Below, piece by piece: positions 1 through 8,100 of a stretch of DNA of 47,170 nt. Each line of letters starts with the position of its first letter. Position 1 is the first letter of the stretch. Below the pieces are notes generated by a model. The model was not told the DNA's origin and searched no databases. It saw nothing but the letters and a program-made list of their open reading frames with translations. Source of the stretch: Thermoanaerobaculia bacterium (GTDB lineage: Bacteria; Acidobacteriota; Thermoanaerobaculia; Gp7-AA8). The stretch is taken from assembly GCA_017883205.1 (NCBI GenBank), contig JADGNZ010000046.1, forward strand, positions 1-47,170. The letters run 5' to 3'. The position numbers and the translations under genes were made by a program.

Positions 1-338
1 GCGTGCAGTGTGAGCCGGGCGGCGTGCAGTGTGAGCCGGGCGGCGTGCAGTGTGAGCCGGGCGGCGTGCAGTGTGAGCCGGGCGGCGTGCAGTGTGAGCT
101 GGGCGGCGTGCAGTGTAAGCCGGGCGGCGTGCAGTGTAAGCCGGGCGGCGTGCAGTGTAAGCCGGGCGGCGTGCAGTGTAGGCCGGGCGGCGTGCAGTGT
201 GAGCCGGGTGGCGTGCAGTGTAAGCCGGGCGGCGTGCAGTGTGAGCCGGGTGGCGTGCAGTGTAAGCCGGGCGGTTTGCAGCGTGAACCGGACGGTTTGC
301 AGTGTGAGCCGGGTGACTCACAGCGCAAGCCAGCGGAT
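1..338. repeat. 21-bp tandem minisatellite (about 16 units, left end outside window)
   Basis: The unit is about gtgcagtgtgagccgggcgg plus one base, repeated head to tail from base 3. Roughly thirteen units are near identical, differing mainly at gag/aag and ggc/ggt; the last three (about 276-338) decay progressively. Because 21 is a multiple of three, the array is open in several frames; one plus-strand frame reads as a VQCEPGG heptad. The substitutions change amino acids freely (E to K, P to L), and the plus frame runs on antisense into the VanZ-like gene, so I treat it as non-coding. It could still be the tail of a repeat protein that begins outside the window. Confidence 0.85.
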
Positions 339-445
339 TCACGCCCTGATCGCCGAGAGTCCTCAGCGCTATCGCTTGTCCACGCAAGACTTACGGCCAG
401 AACGGGCCGCGCTCGTCCATCTCCCGCCCCCCACCCCACCCCCCA

Positions 446-913
446 TCAAGCAAACTCGAAGCGGAGCCGCGCCCGGAGGTGGCCGAGGATGGCGCCGAGA
501 AGGGCGCCGGTGGTGTTCCAGATGATGTCGTTCACGTCGGCCACGCGCGAAGGGAGAAAGTACTGCCAGGCCTCGATCGCGCAGGTAAACGTGAGCCCGA
601 GGAGCACGGTCAGGACGTAGGTCTGCAGCGTCGGGCGGTCGACGGTGTAGAGGGCGATGAACAGCAGGAAGCCCCACGGTACGAACAGCAGGATGTTGGC
701 GATGATCGGCACGATGATCACGGCCAGAAGGTGCGTCGAGACCGGATGCCTGGCGATGCGGTGGGAGAGGTGACGGATGTCGTCGAACGGCTGCGGATCG
801 ATTTTCGAGTAGCTCTTTCCCGACATCCAGACCGTCGTCAGCACGATGAGTCCGGTCACGACCAGAAGCAGCAGGACGGTGACGTAACGGCGGACGGTGA
901 TGGTGGTTTGCAT
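446..913 (-). CDS. VanZ-like family membrane protein
   Basis: A 155-residue protein with an N-terminal membrane segment (about residues 8-30), a second hydrophobic pair around residues 62-90 and another at about 98-116. The pattern N-I-L-L-F-V-P-W-G-F at about 72-81, and later E-A-W-Q followed by L-P-S-R-V-A-D-V-N-D-I-I-W-N-T, is the VanZ signature. VanZ-family proteins are small polytopic membrane proteins; the founder gives low-level teicoplanin resistance, but most members have no known role. It lies on the same strand as rodA but is separated from it by a 168-bp inverted-repeat region, so co-transcription is doubtful. The ATG start at 913 gives the usual family length. Confidence 0.85.
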   Translation of the reverse strand: MQTTITVRRYVTVLLLLVVTGLIVLTTVWMSGKSYSKIDPQPFDDIRHLSHRIARHPVSTHLLAVIIVPIIANILLFVPWGFLLFIALYTVDRPTLQTYVLTVLLGLTFTCAIEAWQYFLPSRVADVNDIIWNTTGALLGAILGHLRARLRFEFA

Positions 914-916
914 GTG

Positions 917-1079
917 AGACAGAGATCGGAGACTAGAGATCAGAGATCAGATCATACGGGTTTCCTTATCTCTGATCTCTGATCCCTCGTCTCTGCCTCA
1001 CACAATCAGAGACAGCAGAGACAAGAGATCAGGAAGGAACGCGCTTCCTGATCGCTGATCTCTTGTCTCTGATCTCTGC
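917..1079. repeat. Intergenic inverted repeats, GAGATCAGAGA family (copy 1)
   Basis: Two consecutive imperfect hairpins are built from agagatcagagatcag and its complement: about 921-995 and 1006-1079. In the second, cagagacaagagatcagg pairs with its complement around aaggaacgcgctt. The same low-complexity motif recurs at 5587-5698. The strong stems between two same-strand genes could end transcription of rodA or simply be a mobile palindromic element. Confidence 0.8.
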
Positions 1080-1081
1080 TT

Positions 1082-2173
1082 TTACACATTCACGAACTTC
1101 CGGAACCCTACGTTCAAAATCAGCCCGATGGCCATGAAGAACATCATCGTGGCCGAGCCGCCGTAGGAGATGAGAGGCAACGGGATTCCGGTCACGGGCA
1201 GGAGCCCGATCTGCATCGAGACGTTGATCAGGATGTGAAAGATGAAGAAGCAGATCAGCGACAGCACGAGGAACGTACCTCCTCGATCCCTTGATGCCTT
1301 GGCTACGGCGAGCGACTCGAGGATGAGGAAAAGGTAGAGCGTCAGGACGACGCTGACGCCGACGAAGCCCCACTCTTCGCCGAGGACGGAGAAGATGAAG
1401 TCGGTGTGACGGGCGGGGAGATACTCGAGGTTGACCTGCGTGCCGTGCAGGAAACCTTTTCCGGTGATGCCGCCGGATCCGGTGGCGATCTTGGCCTGCA
1501 TGACCTGGTAGCCCGAGCCGAGCGGATCGCGGGCGGGATCGAGGAAGATCATGATCCGCTCTTTTTGAAATGGCTTGAGCGTGTGCCAGCCGACCGGGAG
1601 CGCAACGAGGAAGCAGACCGTGGCGATGAGCCAGAGCTTCGGCTTGATGCCGCCGAAGAACATCGCGACGCCGAACAGCGGGAAGAAGCTGGCGGCCGAG
1701 CCGAATGCCGGCTGCAGCGCGATGAGGACGACCGGCGCGCCGATCATGGCCATGACGATGGAGAAGCTGCGGACGTCGAGATAGGCACGGTCGTTCGAAT
1801 CGAAATACTTGGCTATGAGCAGCGCCGTGAAGATCTTCATGAACTCCGACGGCTGGAACTGAAACCCTCCGACGTGAATCCACGACTTCACATTGCGCGT
1901 GAGCCGGTCGGAGACCAGCAGGTACATCAGCAGGAGGATCCCGACGCCATACAGGACCGGCGCGATCTCCATCAGCACGTGATAGTCGATGGCGATGAAG
2001 ACGACCATCAGGACGATGCCGATGAGCGTCCACATGACCTGCTTGCGGAAGAGCGGCGCTTCAGGACCGAAGTACGTGGCGCTGTAAACGAGCACGCAGC
2101 CGATCGCGGCGATGAGCAGCGCGGTCGTCAGAAGGTTGAGGTCGAGCCGGGATAGCGTTCGTTGTGCAGACAT
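1082..2173 (-). CDS. rodA: RodA, SEDS-family peptidoglycan polymerase
   Basis: A 363-residue polytopic membrane protein that matches RodA along its length. Family knowledge: RodA polymerises lipid II glycan chains during side-wall elongation together with a class B penicillin-binding protein. Visible signatures are the loop F-L-D-P-x-x-D-P-x-G-S-G-Y-Q around residues 210-223, the A-R-H-T-D-F-I-F stretch, and the C-terminal P-L-I-S-Y-G-G-S motif. An oddity is the loop normally written K-Q-P-D-L-G-T-A. Here it reads L-Q-P-A-F-G-S-A, so the usually conserved aspartate is alanine. The start at 2173 gives the expected short N-terminus before the first helix. No mreBCD or mrdA neighbours lie within the window, although they are common partners. 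Confidence 0.93.
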   Translation of the reverse strand: MSAQRTLSRLDLNLLTTALLIAAIGCVLVYSATYFGPEAPLFRKQVMWTLIGIVLMVVFIAIDYHVLMEIAPVLYGVGILLLMYLLVSDRLTRNVKSWIHVGGFQFQPSEFMKIFTALLIAKYFDSNDRAYLDVRSFSIVMAMIGAPVVLIALQPAFGSAASFFPLFGVAMFFGGIKPKLWLIATVCFLVALPVGWHTLKPFQKERIMIFLDPARDPLGSGYQVMQAKIATGSGGITGKGFLHGTQVNLEYLPARHTDFIFSVLGEEWGFVGVSVVLTLYLFLILESLAVAKASRDRGGTFLVLSLICFFIFHILINVSMQIGLLPVTGIPLPLISYGGSATMMFFMAIGLILNVGFRKFVNV

Positions 2174-2261
2174 CGTTTGGCAGAATTCGAGAGTAACACC
2201 GAGTGGTCAGCGGGCAGCAAATGACCAGCGCTCAGGCGTAAGGCAAGAAAGCGGCCAGAAG

Positions 2262-2479
2262 GCAATTGACAATGGACAATTGACAATGGACAGCGGCGGT
2301 TCTCGGGTCAACGGTTAGAGGAGGGAGGATCGGCGCGAGCGCTGCTCGGTCGCTCTGCTCGGCTGCTCAGTTCCGTCAACGCGGAGCGCCCAGCATCAAC
2401 CCACAGCCGATCATCGACGGCCGCCAACGTTCGTGACCACCGCCAGTTGTCAATTGTCAATTATCCATTGTCAATTGCC
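2262..2479. repeat. CAATTGACAATGGA repeat pair in inverted orientation (copy 1)
   Basis: Bases 2262-2291 carry two tandem copies of caattgacaatgga. Bases 2445-2479 carry the complement (tccattgtcaattg type). Together they flank about 150 bp of GC-rich sequence with no gene. The same inverted arrangement recurs at 7303-7440. Paired inverted copies around a short spacer resemble REPIN-type or MITE-type elements. The whole 2174-2484 gap holds nothing else I can support. Confidence 0.8.
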
Positions 2480-2484
2480 GTTGA

Positions 2485-3471
2485 TCACCTCTTCGGCAGT
2501 TCCTGGTTGTAGTAGAACATCGCCGTCACGCGCTCGGTGTCGTTCGGGAAATCCTTCGGCAGCGGGTTGAGCGGCGACGAGAGCTCGATCCCTTTCTTGG
2601 CCGCGAAGTCGTACGGCGGCACGCCGGAGCTGGAGAGAATCGTGACGTCGGTGATGCTGCCGTCGCGGTGGATGGTGAAGCGGATCGTGACGACACCCTT
2701 GAGTCCGGTCTGGATGAGATGGGGCATGTTCGAGTACCAGTTCACTCGAATCCGATTGACCATCCCCTCGGCATACTCGCCCCAGTCGTACCACTGGCTC
2801 TCGAACGAGAGCGGGCCGTCCTGCGCGAATCCTTTGTCGCCGCCGTTGGCGCCGTTGAGATCGAAGCCCTGCTGTCCGCCGCCGAGGGAGGCGACTTTGC
2901 CGACTTCCTTGATGGCGTTGCGCCAGTTCACCGGCCCGGCGGGACTTGCCTGCGAAGGCTGCCGGTACTGCAGCGTCGACGGAGCCTGCGATGTGGTGGA
3001 TGGTGGCGGAGCGGCCGACGCCTGTTGTTCCTGCGCGGCGTTCGCGGCCTGCTGCGCGGGACTCGGGGCGCTCCGCTGCTGGCCCGGGGGCGGTTTCGGC
3101 GGCGTGTAGAGCTTGCTCCCGTCGCCGGGACGTTGCGTCGGCTGATCGCCCGTCGGATTTGGCGTCGAAGCCTTGCGGTTGGCGTTGGAGAATGCTGCGT
3201 CCGGCGACGGCGGATGCTCGATCTTCGGCCCGGGCGCCTGGGTGAACTCTTTGTCGTTCGGATTCTGGCGGATCAGCTCGACGTAGCGTGCGATGGGGGG
3301 CGCGGGAGCATCTTTCGTGACCGGACGATAGAACGCGATGAAGTAGATGAGGATCAGCGCGTGAAGGATGATCGAGACGACGACAGCGATACTGACCCCG
3401 CCGCTCCGCGATTCGGACGGCTCGCCGAGGAGGTCAATCGTTTCTTCGGGTATGAGGAGTTGATGGTCCAA
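2485..3471 (-). CDS. TonB-like energy-transducing protein
   Basis: From the chosen TTG start at 3471 the protein has 328 residues. It has a short cytoplasmic N-terminus, a single membrane helix near residues 27-47, a long proline/glutamine/alanine-rich periplasmic spacer, and a C-terminal TonB-like domain over the last ~90 residues (R-I-R-V-N-W-Y, then V-T-I-R-F-T-I, D-G-S-I-T-D-V). TonB-type proteins carry proton-motive force from an ExbB/ExbD complex across the periplasm to outer-membrane receptors; no exbBD is in the window. The open frame extends further upstream to 3591, but that part overlaps the divergent DUF4013 gene and would put basic low-complexity sequence before the family-like N-terminus. 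GGAAA lies just upstream of the TTG. Confidence 0.8.
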   Translation of the reverse strand: MDHQLLIPEETIDLLGEPSESRSGGVSIAVVVSIILHALILIYFIAFYRPVTKDAPAPPIARYVELIRQNPNDKEFTQAPGPKIEHPPSPDAAFSNANRKASTPNPTGDQPTQRPGDGSKLYTPPKPPPGQQRSAPSPAQQAANAAQEQQASAAPPPSTTSQAPSTLQYRQPSQASPAGPVNWRNAIKEVGKVASLGGGQQGFDLNGANGGDKGFAQDGPLSFESQWYDWGEYAEGMVNRIRVNWYSNMPHLIQTGLKGVVTIRFTIHRDGSITDVTILSSSGVPPYDFAAKKGIELSSPLNPLPKDFPNDTERVTAMFYYNQELPKR

Positions 3472-3542
3472 ATGGGTTTCCGTGTGTAGAAGTTGCGCTG
3501 TCTTCGATTTCTTCCCTGCTGGCGGTGCTAAACTGAACCGCA

Positions 3543-4268
3543 GTGTCCGCCGTCGTTCAAGCTGCTCCGCCGCCGCCCCCGCCGCCGCCACCTCTGCGTC
3601 CGACGGGTCCGACGTTTGATTTCGGCCGTCCGTTTACCTTTACGTTCGAGGACCCCCGTTGGGTACAGAAAATTCTCATGGGCGGCCTTTTCATGCTGGC
3701 CAGCGTCTTCATCATCGGGGCGTTCTTCGTCTACGGCTACCTGGCGAAGCTGGTCCGTAACGTAATCGCAGGCGAGCAGTACCCTCTGCCCGAGTGGGAT
3801 GACCTCGGCGAGTACTTCAGCGAGGGGCTGCGCATGTTTGGCGTGGCGCTGGTCTACACGCTGCCCTTCATCGTCCTGATGTTCGTCTTCCTCATTCCAT
3901 CGATCGTCGCCCAGTCGGCCGACAACGAAACACTTCAGAATATCGGCGGCGGGATGGCGGCGTGCGTCTGGTGCATCGCGTTCCCGCTCGGGCTGGCCAT
4001 GGCTCTCTGGTTGCCGGGCGCGCTCATGTTCGCCGCCGTCGAGCGCCGCTTCGGCGCGGCTTTCGAGTTCGGGCAAATCGCCGCGTTCATCAAGGCCAAT
4101 ATCGGCAACTATCTGCTGGCCTTCGTGGTCTGGCTCGTCGTCAGGATGATCGTTCCGTTCGGGATGATCCTTCTCTGCGTGGGGATCTTCTTTACCGGGT
4201 TCTGGTCGCTGGTCGTCGCTGCCTACTCGTTTGGGCAAGTCTGGCGGCTGGCTCCTACGCGCAGGTGA
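3543..4268 (+). CDS. DUF4013 family membrane protein
   Basis: A 241-residue protein starting with GTG. After a proline-rich start (a run of about ten prolines at residues 9-18) comes F-E-D-P-R-W-V-Q-K-I-L-M-G-G, the entry to a multi-pass domain of the DUF4013 type, with P-L-P-E-W-D-D at about 80-86 as the characteristic loop. Four or more hydrophobic helices follow. DUF4013 proteins occur widely in bacteria and archaea; their function is not established. The gene overlaps the following DUF2085 gene by four bases (GTGA), so the two are probably translated together, and it diverges from the TonB-like gene with only about 70 bp between starts. Confidence 0.85.
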   Translation: MSAVVQAAPPPPPPPPPLRPTGPTFDFGRPFTFTFEDPRWVQKILMGGLFMLASVFIIGAFFVYGYLAKLVRNVIAGEQYPLPEWDDLGEYFSEGLRMFGVALVYTLPFIVLMFVFLIPSIVAQSADNETLQNIGGGMAACVWCIAFPLGLAMALWLPGALMFAAVERRFGAAFEFGQIAAFIKANIGNYLLAFVVWLVVRMIVPFGMILLCVGIFFTGFWSLVVAAYSFGQVWRLAPTRR

Positions 4269-4717
4269 GGCGCGACACGAAAATCGTCGCGGCAACGCTG
4301 GTTGCCATCTCCGGGGCCATCCTGGTGGCTTCGATTGCCTGCACGGCCGCCATCGCCAACGGCGCGTCAATGCGGTGGCGCCTTCTCTTCCGCCTTTTCT
4401 GCCACGGCATCCCGGAGCGTTGCCTCTACCTCTGGAGAACGCCGATGCCGATCTGCGCCCGCTGCACGGCGATCTATGTCGGACTCTCTCTCTCTGCCGC
4501 TCTCTTTCGGTTCCTCCCTCGCATGAAGGAGCAAATCGCGCGGTACGTCCTCTACGGAGCCGTGCTGCCGATGGCGATCGACGGCCTGACCCAGCTCGCG
4601 CATTTGCGGCTCAGCAGTAACCCGCTGCGCATGGAGACCGGTCTGCTGGCGGGTCTTGCGTTTGGGGTGTGGGCACTGAGCGCAATAGAAAATCACGAGA
4701 TCGTTACGATTCCTTGA
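4265..4717 (+). CDS. DUF2085 family membrane protein
   Basis: The open frame extends upstream inside the DUF4013 gene, but a GTG at 4265 overlaps the DUF4013 stop as GTGA and gives a 150-residue protein, the normal family size. The DUF2085 signature is clear: C-H-G-I-P-E-R followed about 15 residues later by P-I-C-A-R-C-T-A-I-Y-V-G. The cysteine and histidine residues suggest metal or redox chemistry near the membrane, but the function is unknown. Three or four hydrophobic helices are visible. The four-base overlap argues for translational coupling to the DUF4013 gene. Confidence 0.87.
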   Translation: MRRDTKIVAATLVAISGAILVASIACTAAIANGASMRWRLLFRLFCHGIPERCLYLWRTPMPICARCTAIYVGLSLSAALFRFLPRMKEQIARYVLYGAVLPMAIDGLTQLAHLRLSSNPLRMETGLLAGLAFGVWALSAIENHEIVTIP

Positions 4718-4778
4718 CCTCATTCCAACCGTGGGTTACGCTTCAAAGCCGCGGCTCCACATAATCGAAATCACTAAA

Positions 4779-5585
4779 ATGGCCTTCCAGGGATCGCTGA
4801 AAGAGCTTCCGCTGCCCGACATCATCCAGTTGGTCAGCGTATCCGGCAAGACGGGGAAGTTCACGCTTTCGCGCGACCACGACCGCGGCTACATCTATCT
4901 GAAGAATGGTCAGATGGTGCACGCCACGGTGGGTGAGCTCGTGGGCGAGGAAGCGATCTATGCGCTGGCGATCTGGAATCAGGGCGACTTTCAGTTCAGC
5001 CCGAACGAAGAGCCGGACCGCCAGACGATCACGAAGTCGAATACGAACCTGCTGATGGAGGCGGCGCGCCGGCTCGACGAGTGGCGCGTCCTCTCGAAGA
5101 AGGTGCCGTCGATCGACTACATCCCCGAGCTTCAGGTGCGTGAGTCCCGGCACGAGCAGATCACGCTGAATCCGCAGGAATGGCTTCTCATCACGCGGAT
5201 CGATGGACAACGGTCGATCGCCGACATCGGCAAAGCGCTGAACATTTCATCGTTCGAGGTCGCCAAGATCCTCTACGGAATGATCACGGGCGAGCTGGTC
5301 GCGCTAAAAAAAAAACTTGAATTCGAGCACGATGAAGAGAGCGGCGAGCTAGTCGACCTGGCCGCCCGCATCCGATCGATCGCCGAGGAGTTCATCGGCA
5401 ACTCCGCGCACAAGACGATCGAGAAGCACTTTCTTCGCGCCCTCGACGGCATCATGAGCGGCGACGGAGAGCACGCAGTCGACGCGATGGTCTCGGAGTT
5501 CGAGAAGACCGCCTCGCTCCTTCGCGGGCTGGCGGTCACCGAGCAGCTTCGTTCCCGGATTACGGAGCTGCGGAGGGCTTCGTAA
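4779..5585 (+). CDS. DUF4388 (PATAN-type) domain protein
   Basis: The protein begins M-A-F-Q-G-S-L-K-E-L-P-L-P-D-I-I-Q-L, the canonical opening of DUF4388, so I start at the ATG at 4779 rather than the GTG at 4731; this gives 268 residues. Residues 1-100 form the DUF4388 domain (G-K-T-G, I-Y-L-K-N-G, G-E-E-A-I-Y). Residues ~125-185 look like a winged-helix segment (L-L-I-T-R-I-D-G, S-I-A-D-I-G). The C-terminus is helical. Such proteins occur with two-component and gliding or polarity systems in Myxococcota and Acidobacteriota. A run of ten A bases at 5306-5315 encodes three lysines as AAA in a gene that otherwise avoids such runs; this is a possible slippage site. Confidence 0.85.
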   Translation: MAFQGSLKELPLPDIIQLVSVSGKTGKFTLSRDHDRGYIYLKNGQMVHATVGELVGEEAIYALAIWNQGDFQFSPNEEPDRQTITKSNTNLLMEAARRLDEWRVLSKKVPSIDYIPELQVRESRHEQITLNPQEWLLITRIDGQRSIADIGKALNISSFEVAKILYGMITGELVALKKKLEFEHDEESGELVDLAARIRSIAEEFIGNSAHKTIEKHFLRALDGIMSGDGEHAVDAMVSEFEKTASLLRGLAVTEQLRSRITELRRAS

Positions 5586-5586
5586 A

Positions 5587-5698
5587 GCAGAGATCAGAGA
5601 CGGCAGAGATCAGAGATCAGGGGCGACCGAGTCGTCTCTCGTCTCCAGTCACTTATCTCTGATCTGACCGATCTGTCCGATCTCTGCTCTCTGCTCTA
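5587..5698. repeat. Intergenic inverted repeat, GAGATCAGAGA family (copy 2)
   Basis: agcagagatcagagacggcagagatcagagatcag on the left is matched by the complement (tctctgatctg, gatctctgctctctgctct) on the right. It fills the whole gap between the convergent DUF4388 and outer-membrane-protein genes and overlaps the latter's stop codon. It is the same motif family as 917-1079. It may serve as a bidirectional terminator. Confidence 0.8.
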
Positions 5699-7273
5699 GA
5701 ACGCCTGCCCGCTCGAGAACGCCACCAGCCAACCCTTCCGTCCGAGCGGATCGCGGTTCAGGGCGTACGCCAGGTCGACGCGCAAAAGGTTTTTCGGCGT
5801 GCGCGGAAGGCCGAGGCGCAGGCCGACGCCGATGTCGCTCTTGAGGTTCATCAGCCGCGTGACCCCTCCCGACGTGGCGTTGCCGGCGTCCATGAATGCC
5901 ACGATACCGGGCGAGGCGAGTTGGAGAATCTCGCGGCCGAGGTAGAGGCGCTCTTCGACGTTAATCACGAGCGAACGCGTTCCTGCGAAGGCGTGTGCGC
6001 GATATCCCCGCAGCCCCGTTAACCCATCCGCGAAGAACTGGTCCTCGGCGTCCATCCTCCAACCGCTGTTCAACACAACGCGGCTGAGGAAGGTCGTCGG
6101 GTAGGAAGCCCGCCCTCCGCGCCGCACGAACAGCAGGGAAGACGTTGTGATGGTGTTCTGCAGGCCACCGTCGAGGCGTGTCGAAAGCGCGACCGACGGC
6201 AGTACGAAGCCGTTCCCGAGCCATTTGCCATCGGCTCCGGCCACGCGAGCGAACGATGTGGTGCGGTCGGCTCCGAGGTTTCGCGGCGAGACGGCGGCTT
6301 CGATCGAGTACTGACGCCCGAGGTTGAAGTCCTCGTACCGGACATCCTTGTTCACGAAATTCAGTTTCACGAAATCGTTGACGGTGCTCTCGTAGCGCAT
6401 GAACAGATAGCGAAACTCGCGGCCTGACGGCAGCGTCAGCGGCCCGCTGTGCTTCATGATCGTGAAGGAGTCGTCGAAGGCATGGAAGCCCGCCACGATG
6501 CGATGCGCCTGATTGTCATTCGGATCGAGCGCCACGCCGTAGCTGGCCACGATCTCCCGATGCTTCTGCTGGAAGCGCTCGGTCTCAATGCCATTGCCGT
6601 AGAGGTGATCGAACTGCCGGAAGCCGGTGAACGACAACTCCGTCGCCCAGGGGGTCGCGAACGAATAGAAAGGACGGACGATGGCCAGGTTGTGGTCGTA
6701 GCCGTCGGAGTTCGTCGAATAGCTGAACGCGCCCTTCCAGTAGGGAGCGAAGAACGCCGGGTCGTTGTACGTCACCCCGACGCGTGTCCGGTCCACCCCC
6801 CGGTTCCACCCCAACTCGAGATCCTTCCCGAGCCCGAGCAGATTGGTCTCCGACAACGTTGCGCCGACGGTGCTCTTGCCGCCTTTGCTGCCGGCCTGTG
6901 TTTCCGGCGCGATGGACCAGGAGTCCTGCGTGGTGACGATCACGTCAACGACGCCATCGTGGGGAGCCGAGGCTTCGACGGATGCTGACTTCAGGAACTG
7001 GAGCGCGCGGAGATTGCGCTCGGTCTCGGCGAGCCGTTCCGCGCTGTAGACATCGCCTTCGTGAAAGAGGAGGAACTTCTCGATGACGGACTTGCGTGTC
7101 TCGATGTGGAGTTGGTCGGCAAGCCGGTAGAGGTGCCCGTGGGTCGCTTCATCCGGCGAGTAGACATCGAGCGGACGGACGGTGATCGTTCCGATGCGAA
7201 GAGGCTGCACCGTCTGCGCGCCCAGTGAGGAGACGATGACGAGTGCGAGGAAGAGGGGGAGGAGGCGAGTCAC
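5696..7273 (-). CDS. BamA/TamA-like outer-membrane barrel protein (Omp85 superfamily)
   Basis: From a GTG at 7273 the protein has 525 residues and a clear signal peptide (L-L-P-L-F-L-A-L-V-I-V-S-S-L-G-A-Q). A POTRA-like segment follows at residues ~25-110 (L-H-I-E-T-R-K-S-V-I-E, A-E-T-E-R-N-L-R-A-L). The rest is rich in alternating aromatic beta strands, with G-L-R-G-Y near residue 410 as in the surface-antigen (Bac_surface_Ag) barrel, and ends in aromatic F. Family role: insertion or secretion of proteins at the outer membrane. With a single POTRA it is not BamA itself. The frame runs upstream to 7333, but that part is translated from the CAATTGACAATGGA repeat, so the later start is preferred. 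Confidence 0.82.
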   Translation of the reverse strand: MTRLLPLFLALVIVSSLGAQTVQPLRIGTITVRPLDVYSPDEATHGHLYRLADQLHIETRKSVIEKFLLFHEGDVYSAERLAETERNLRALQFLKSASVEASAPHDGVVDVIVTTQDSWSIAPETQAGSKGGKSTVGATLSETNLLGLGKDLELGWNRGVDRTRVGVTYNDPAFFAPYWKGAFSYSTNSDGYDHNLAIVRPFYSFATPWATELSFTGFRQFDHLYGNGIETERFQQKHREIVASYGVALDPNDNQAHRIVAGFHAFDDSFTIMKHSGPLTLPSGREFRYLFMRYESTVNDFVKLNFVNKDVRYEDFNLGRQYSIEAAVSPRNLGADRTTSFARVAGADGKWLGNGFVLPSVALSTRLDGGLQNTITTSSLLFVRRGGRASYPTTFLSRVVLNSGWRMDAEDQFFADGLTGLRGYRAHAFAGTRSLVINVEERLYLGREILQLASPGIVAFMDAGNATSGGVTRLMNLKSDIGVGLRLGLPRTPKNLLRVDLAYALNRDPLGRKGWLVAFSSGQAF

Positions 7274-7302
7274 CGTAGGGGGTTGAGGATAGCAGACGAC
7301 GG

Positions 7303-7440
7303 CAGTTGACAATTGACAATGGACAATTGACAACGGGCGGGCAATGGAGACCGGACAGGTTGAGATCGTGGGCTCAGCCGCTCCGCCGGTCGAAGCGCGT
7401 TGCGGGCGTTGTCAATTGTCCATTGTCAATTGTCCATTGA
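7303..7440. repeat. CAATTGACAATGGA repeat pair in inverted orientation (copy 2)
   Basis: Bases 7303-7334 carry caattgacaatggacaattgacaa-type repeats and 7409-7440 the complementary tgtcaattgtccattg form. They flank ~75 bp. The layout is the same as at 2262-2479. The pair lies in the divergent gap between the barrel-protein gene and tdk. Confidence 0.8.
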
Positions 7441-7488
7441 ACACTCGCGCTGCTATCCTGCATCCCACACCATTCCCGGAGGTTTTCC

Positions 7489-8091
7489 TTGGACAATTAT
7501 CGTGGCGGCTGGATCGAGATCATCGCCGGAGGCATGTTCTCCGGAAAGTCGGAGGAGTTGATCAGGCGGCTGCGCCGCGCCGTGATCGCGCGGCAGCGCG
7601 TGCAGGTGTTCAAGCCTTTGATCGACGACCGGTTCAGCACGGAAGACATCGTCTCGCGCGACGACCGGCGGCTGAAGGCGATGGCGGTGGCTACGAGCGC
7701 CGAGCTGTTGGCGCGCGTCGAGATCGGCATGCAGGTCGTCGGCATCGACGAGATCCAGTTCTTCGACGCGGGCGTGGTCGATGTTTGCATGCAGCTCGCG
7801 GACGCCGGCATCCGCGTCATCGCCGCGGGACTCGATCAGGATTACATGCGCAGGCCGTTCGGCCCGATGCCGGCGCTGCTCTCGGTCGCTGAGGATGTCT
7901 CGAAGATGCACGCGGTGTGCGTGCGCTGCCGCGGCGCCGCGCATTATTCGCAGCGCGTGGCCGGTGGCAATGCGCAGGTAGAGGTCGGCGACTCGTCATA
8001 CGAAGCTCGCTGCCGCGCTTGCTACGAGGCTTACAAATCGGCGCCGGCCGAGGAGCCGGCGGTTCAGCTCACGATGCCGGCAACGGTGTAA
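7489..8091 (+). CDS. tdk: Thymidine kinase
   Basis: A 200-residue type II thymidine kinase that phosphorylates thymidine to dTMP in the salvage pathway. The P-loop G-G-M-F-S-G-K-S-E-E-L lies at residues 14-24. The Walker-B-like segment V-V-G-I-D-E-I-Q-F-F is at about 83-92. The nucleoside-binding lasso holds two pairs of zinc-binding cysteines (C-V-R-C and C-R-A-C). The start is TTG at 7489 with GGAGG about six bases upstream. TATCCT at 7455-7460 may be a -10 element. The C-terminal tail of about 15 residues beyond the core is unremarkable. Confidence 0.96.
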   Translation: MDNYRGGWIEIIAGGMFSGKSEELIRRLRRAVIARQRVQVFKPLIDDRFSTEDIVSRDDRRLKAMAVATSAELLARVEIGMQVVGIDEIQFFDAGVVDVCMQLADAGIRVIAAGLDQDYMRRPFGPMPALLSVAEDVSKMHAVCVRCRGAAHYSQRVAGGNAQVEVGDSSYEARCRACYEAYKSAPAEEPAVQLTMPATV

Positions 8092-8100
8092 CGTCAAAAA

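Noticed and set aside
1-338. CRISPR array
   Set aside because: The units are contiguous 21-bp repeats without unique spacers, so it is a minisatellite.
3-620. Plus-strand reading frame through the 21-bp repeat (VQCEPGG heptads)
   Set aside because: Substitutions between units change amino acids freely, the frame has no evident start in the window, and it runs antisense into the VanZ-like gene.
4231-4620. 129-codon plus-strand frame across the DUF4013/DUF2085 junction
   Set aside because: The DUF2085 cysteine motifs lie in a different frame, which also has the GTGA-coupled start.
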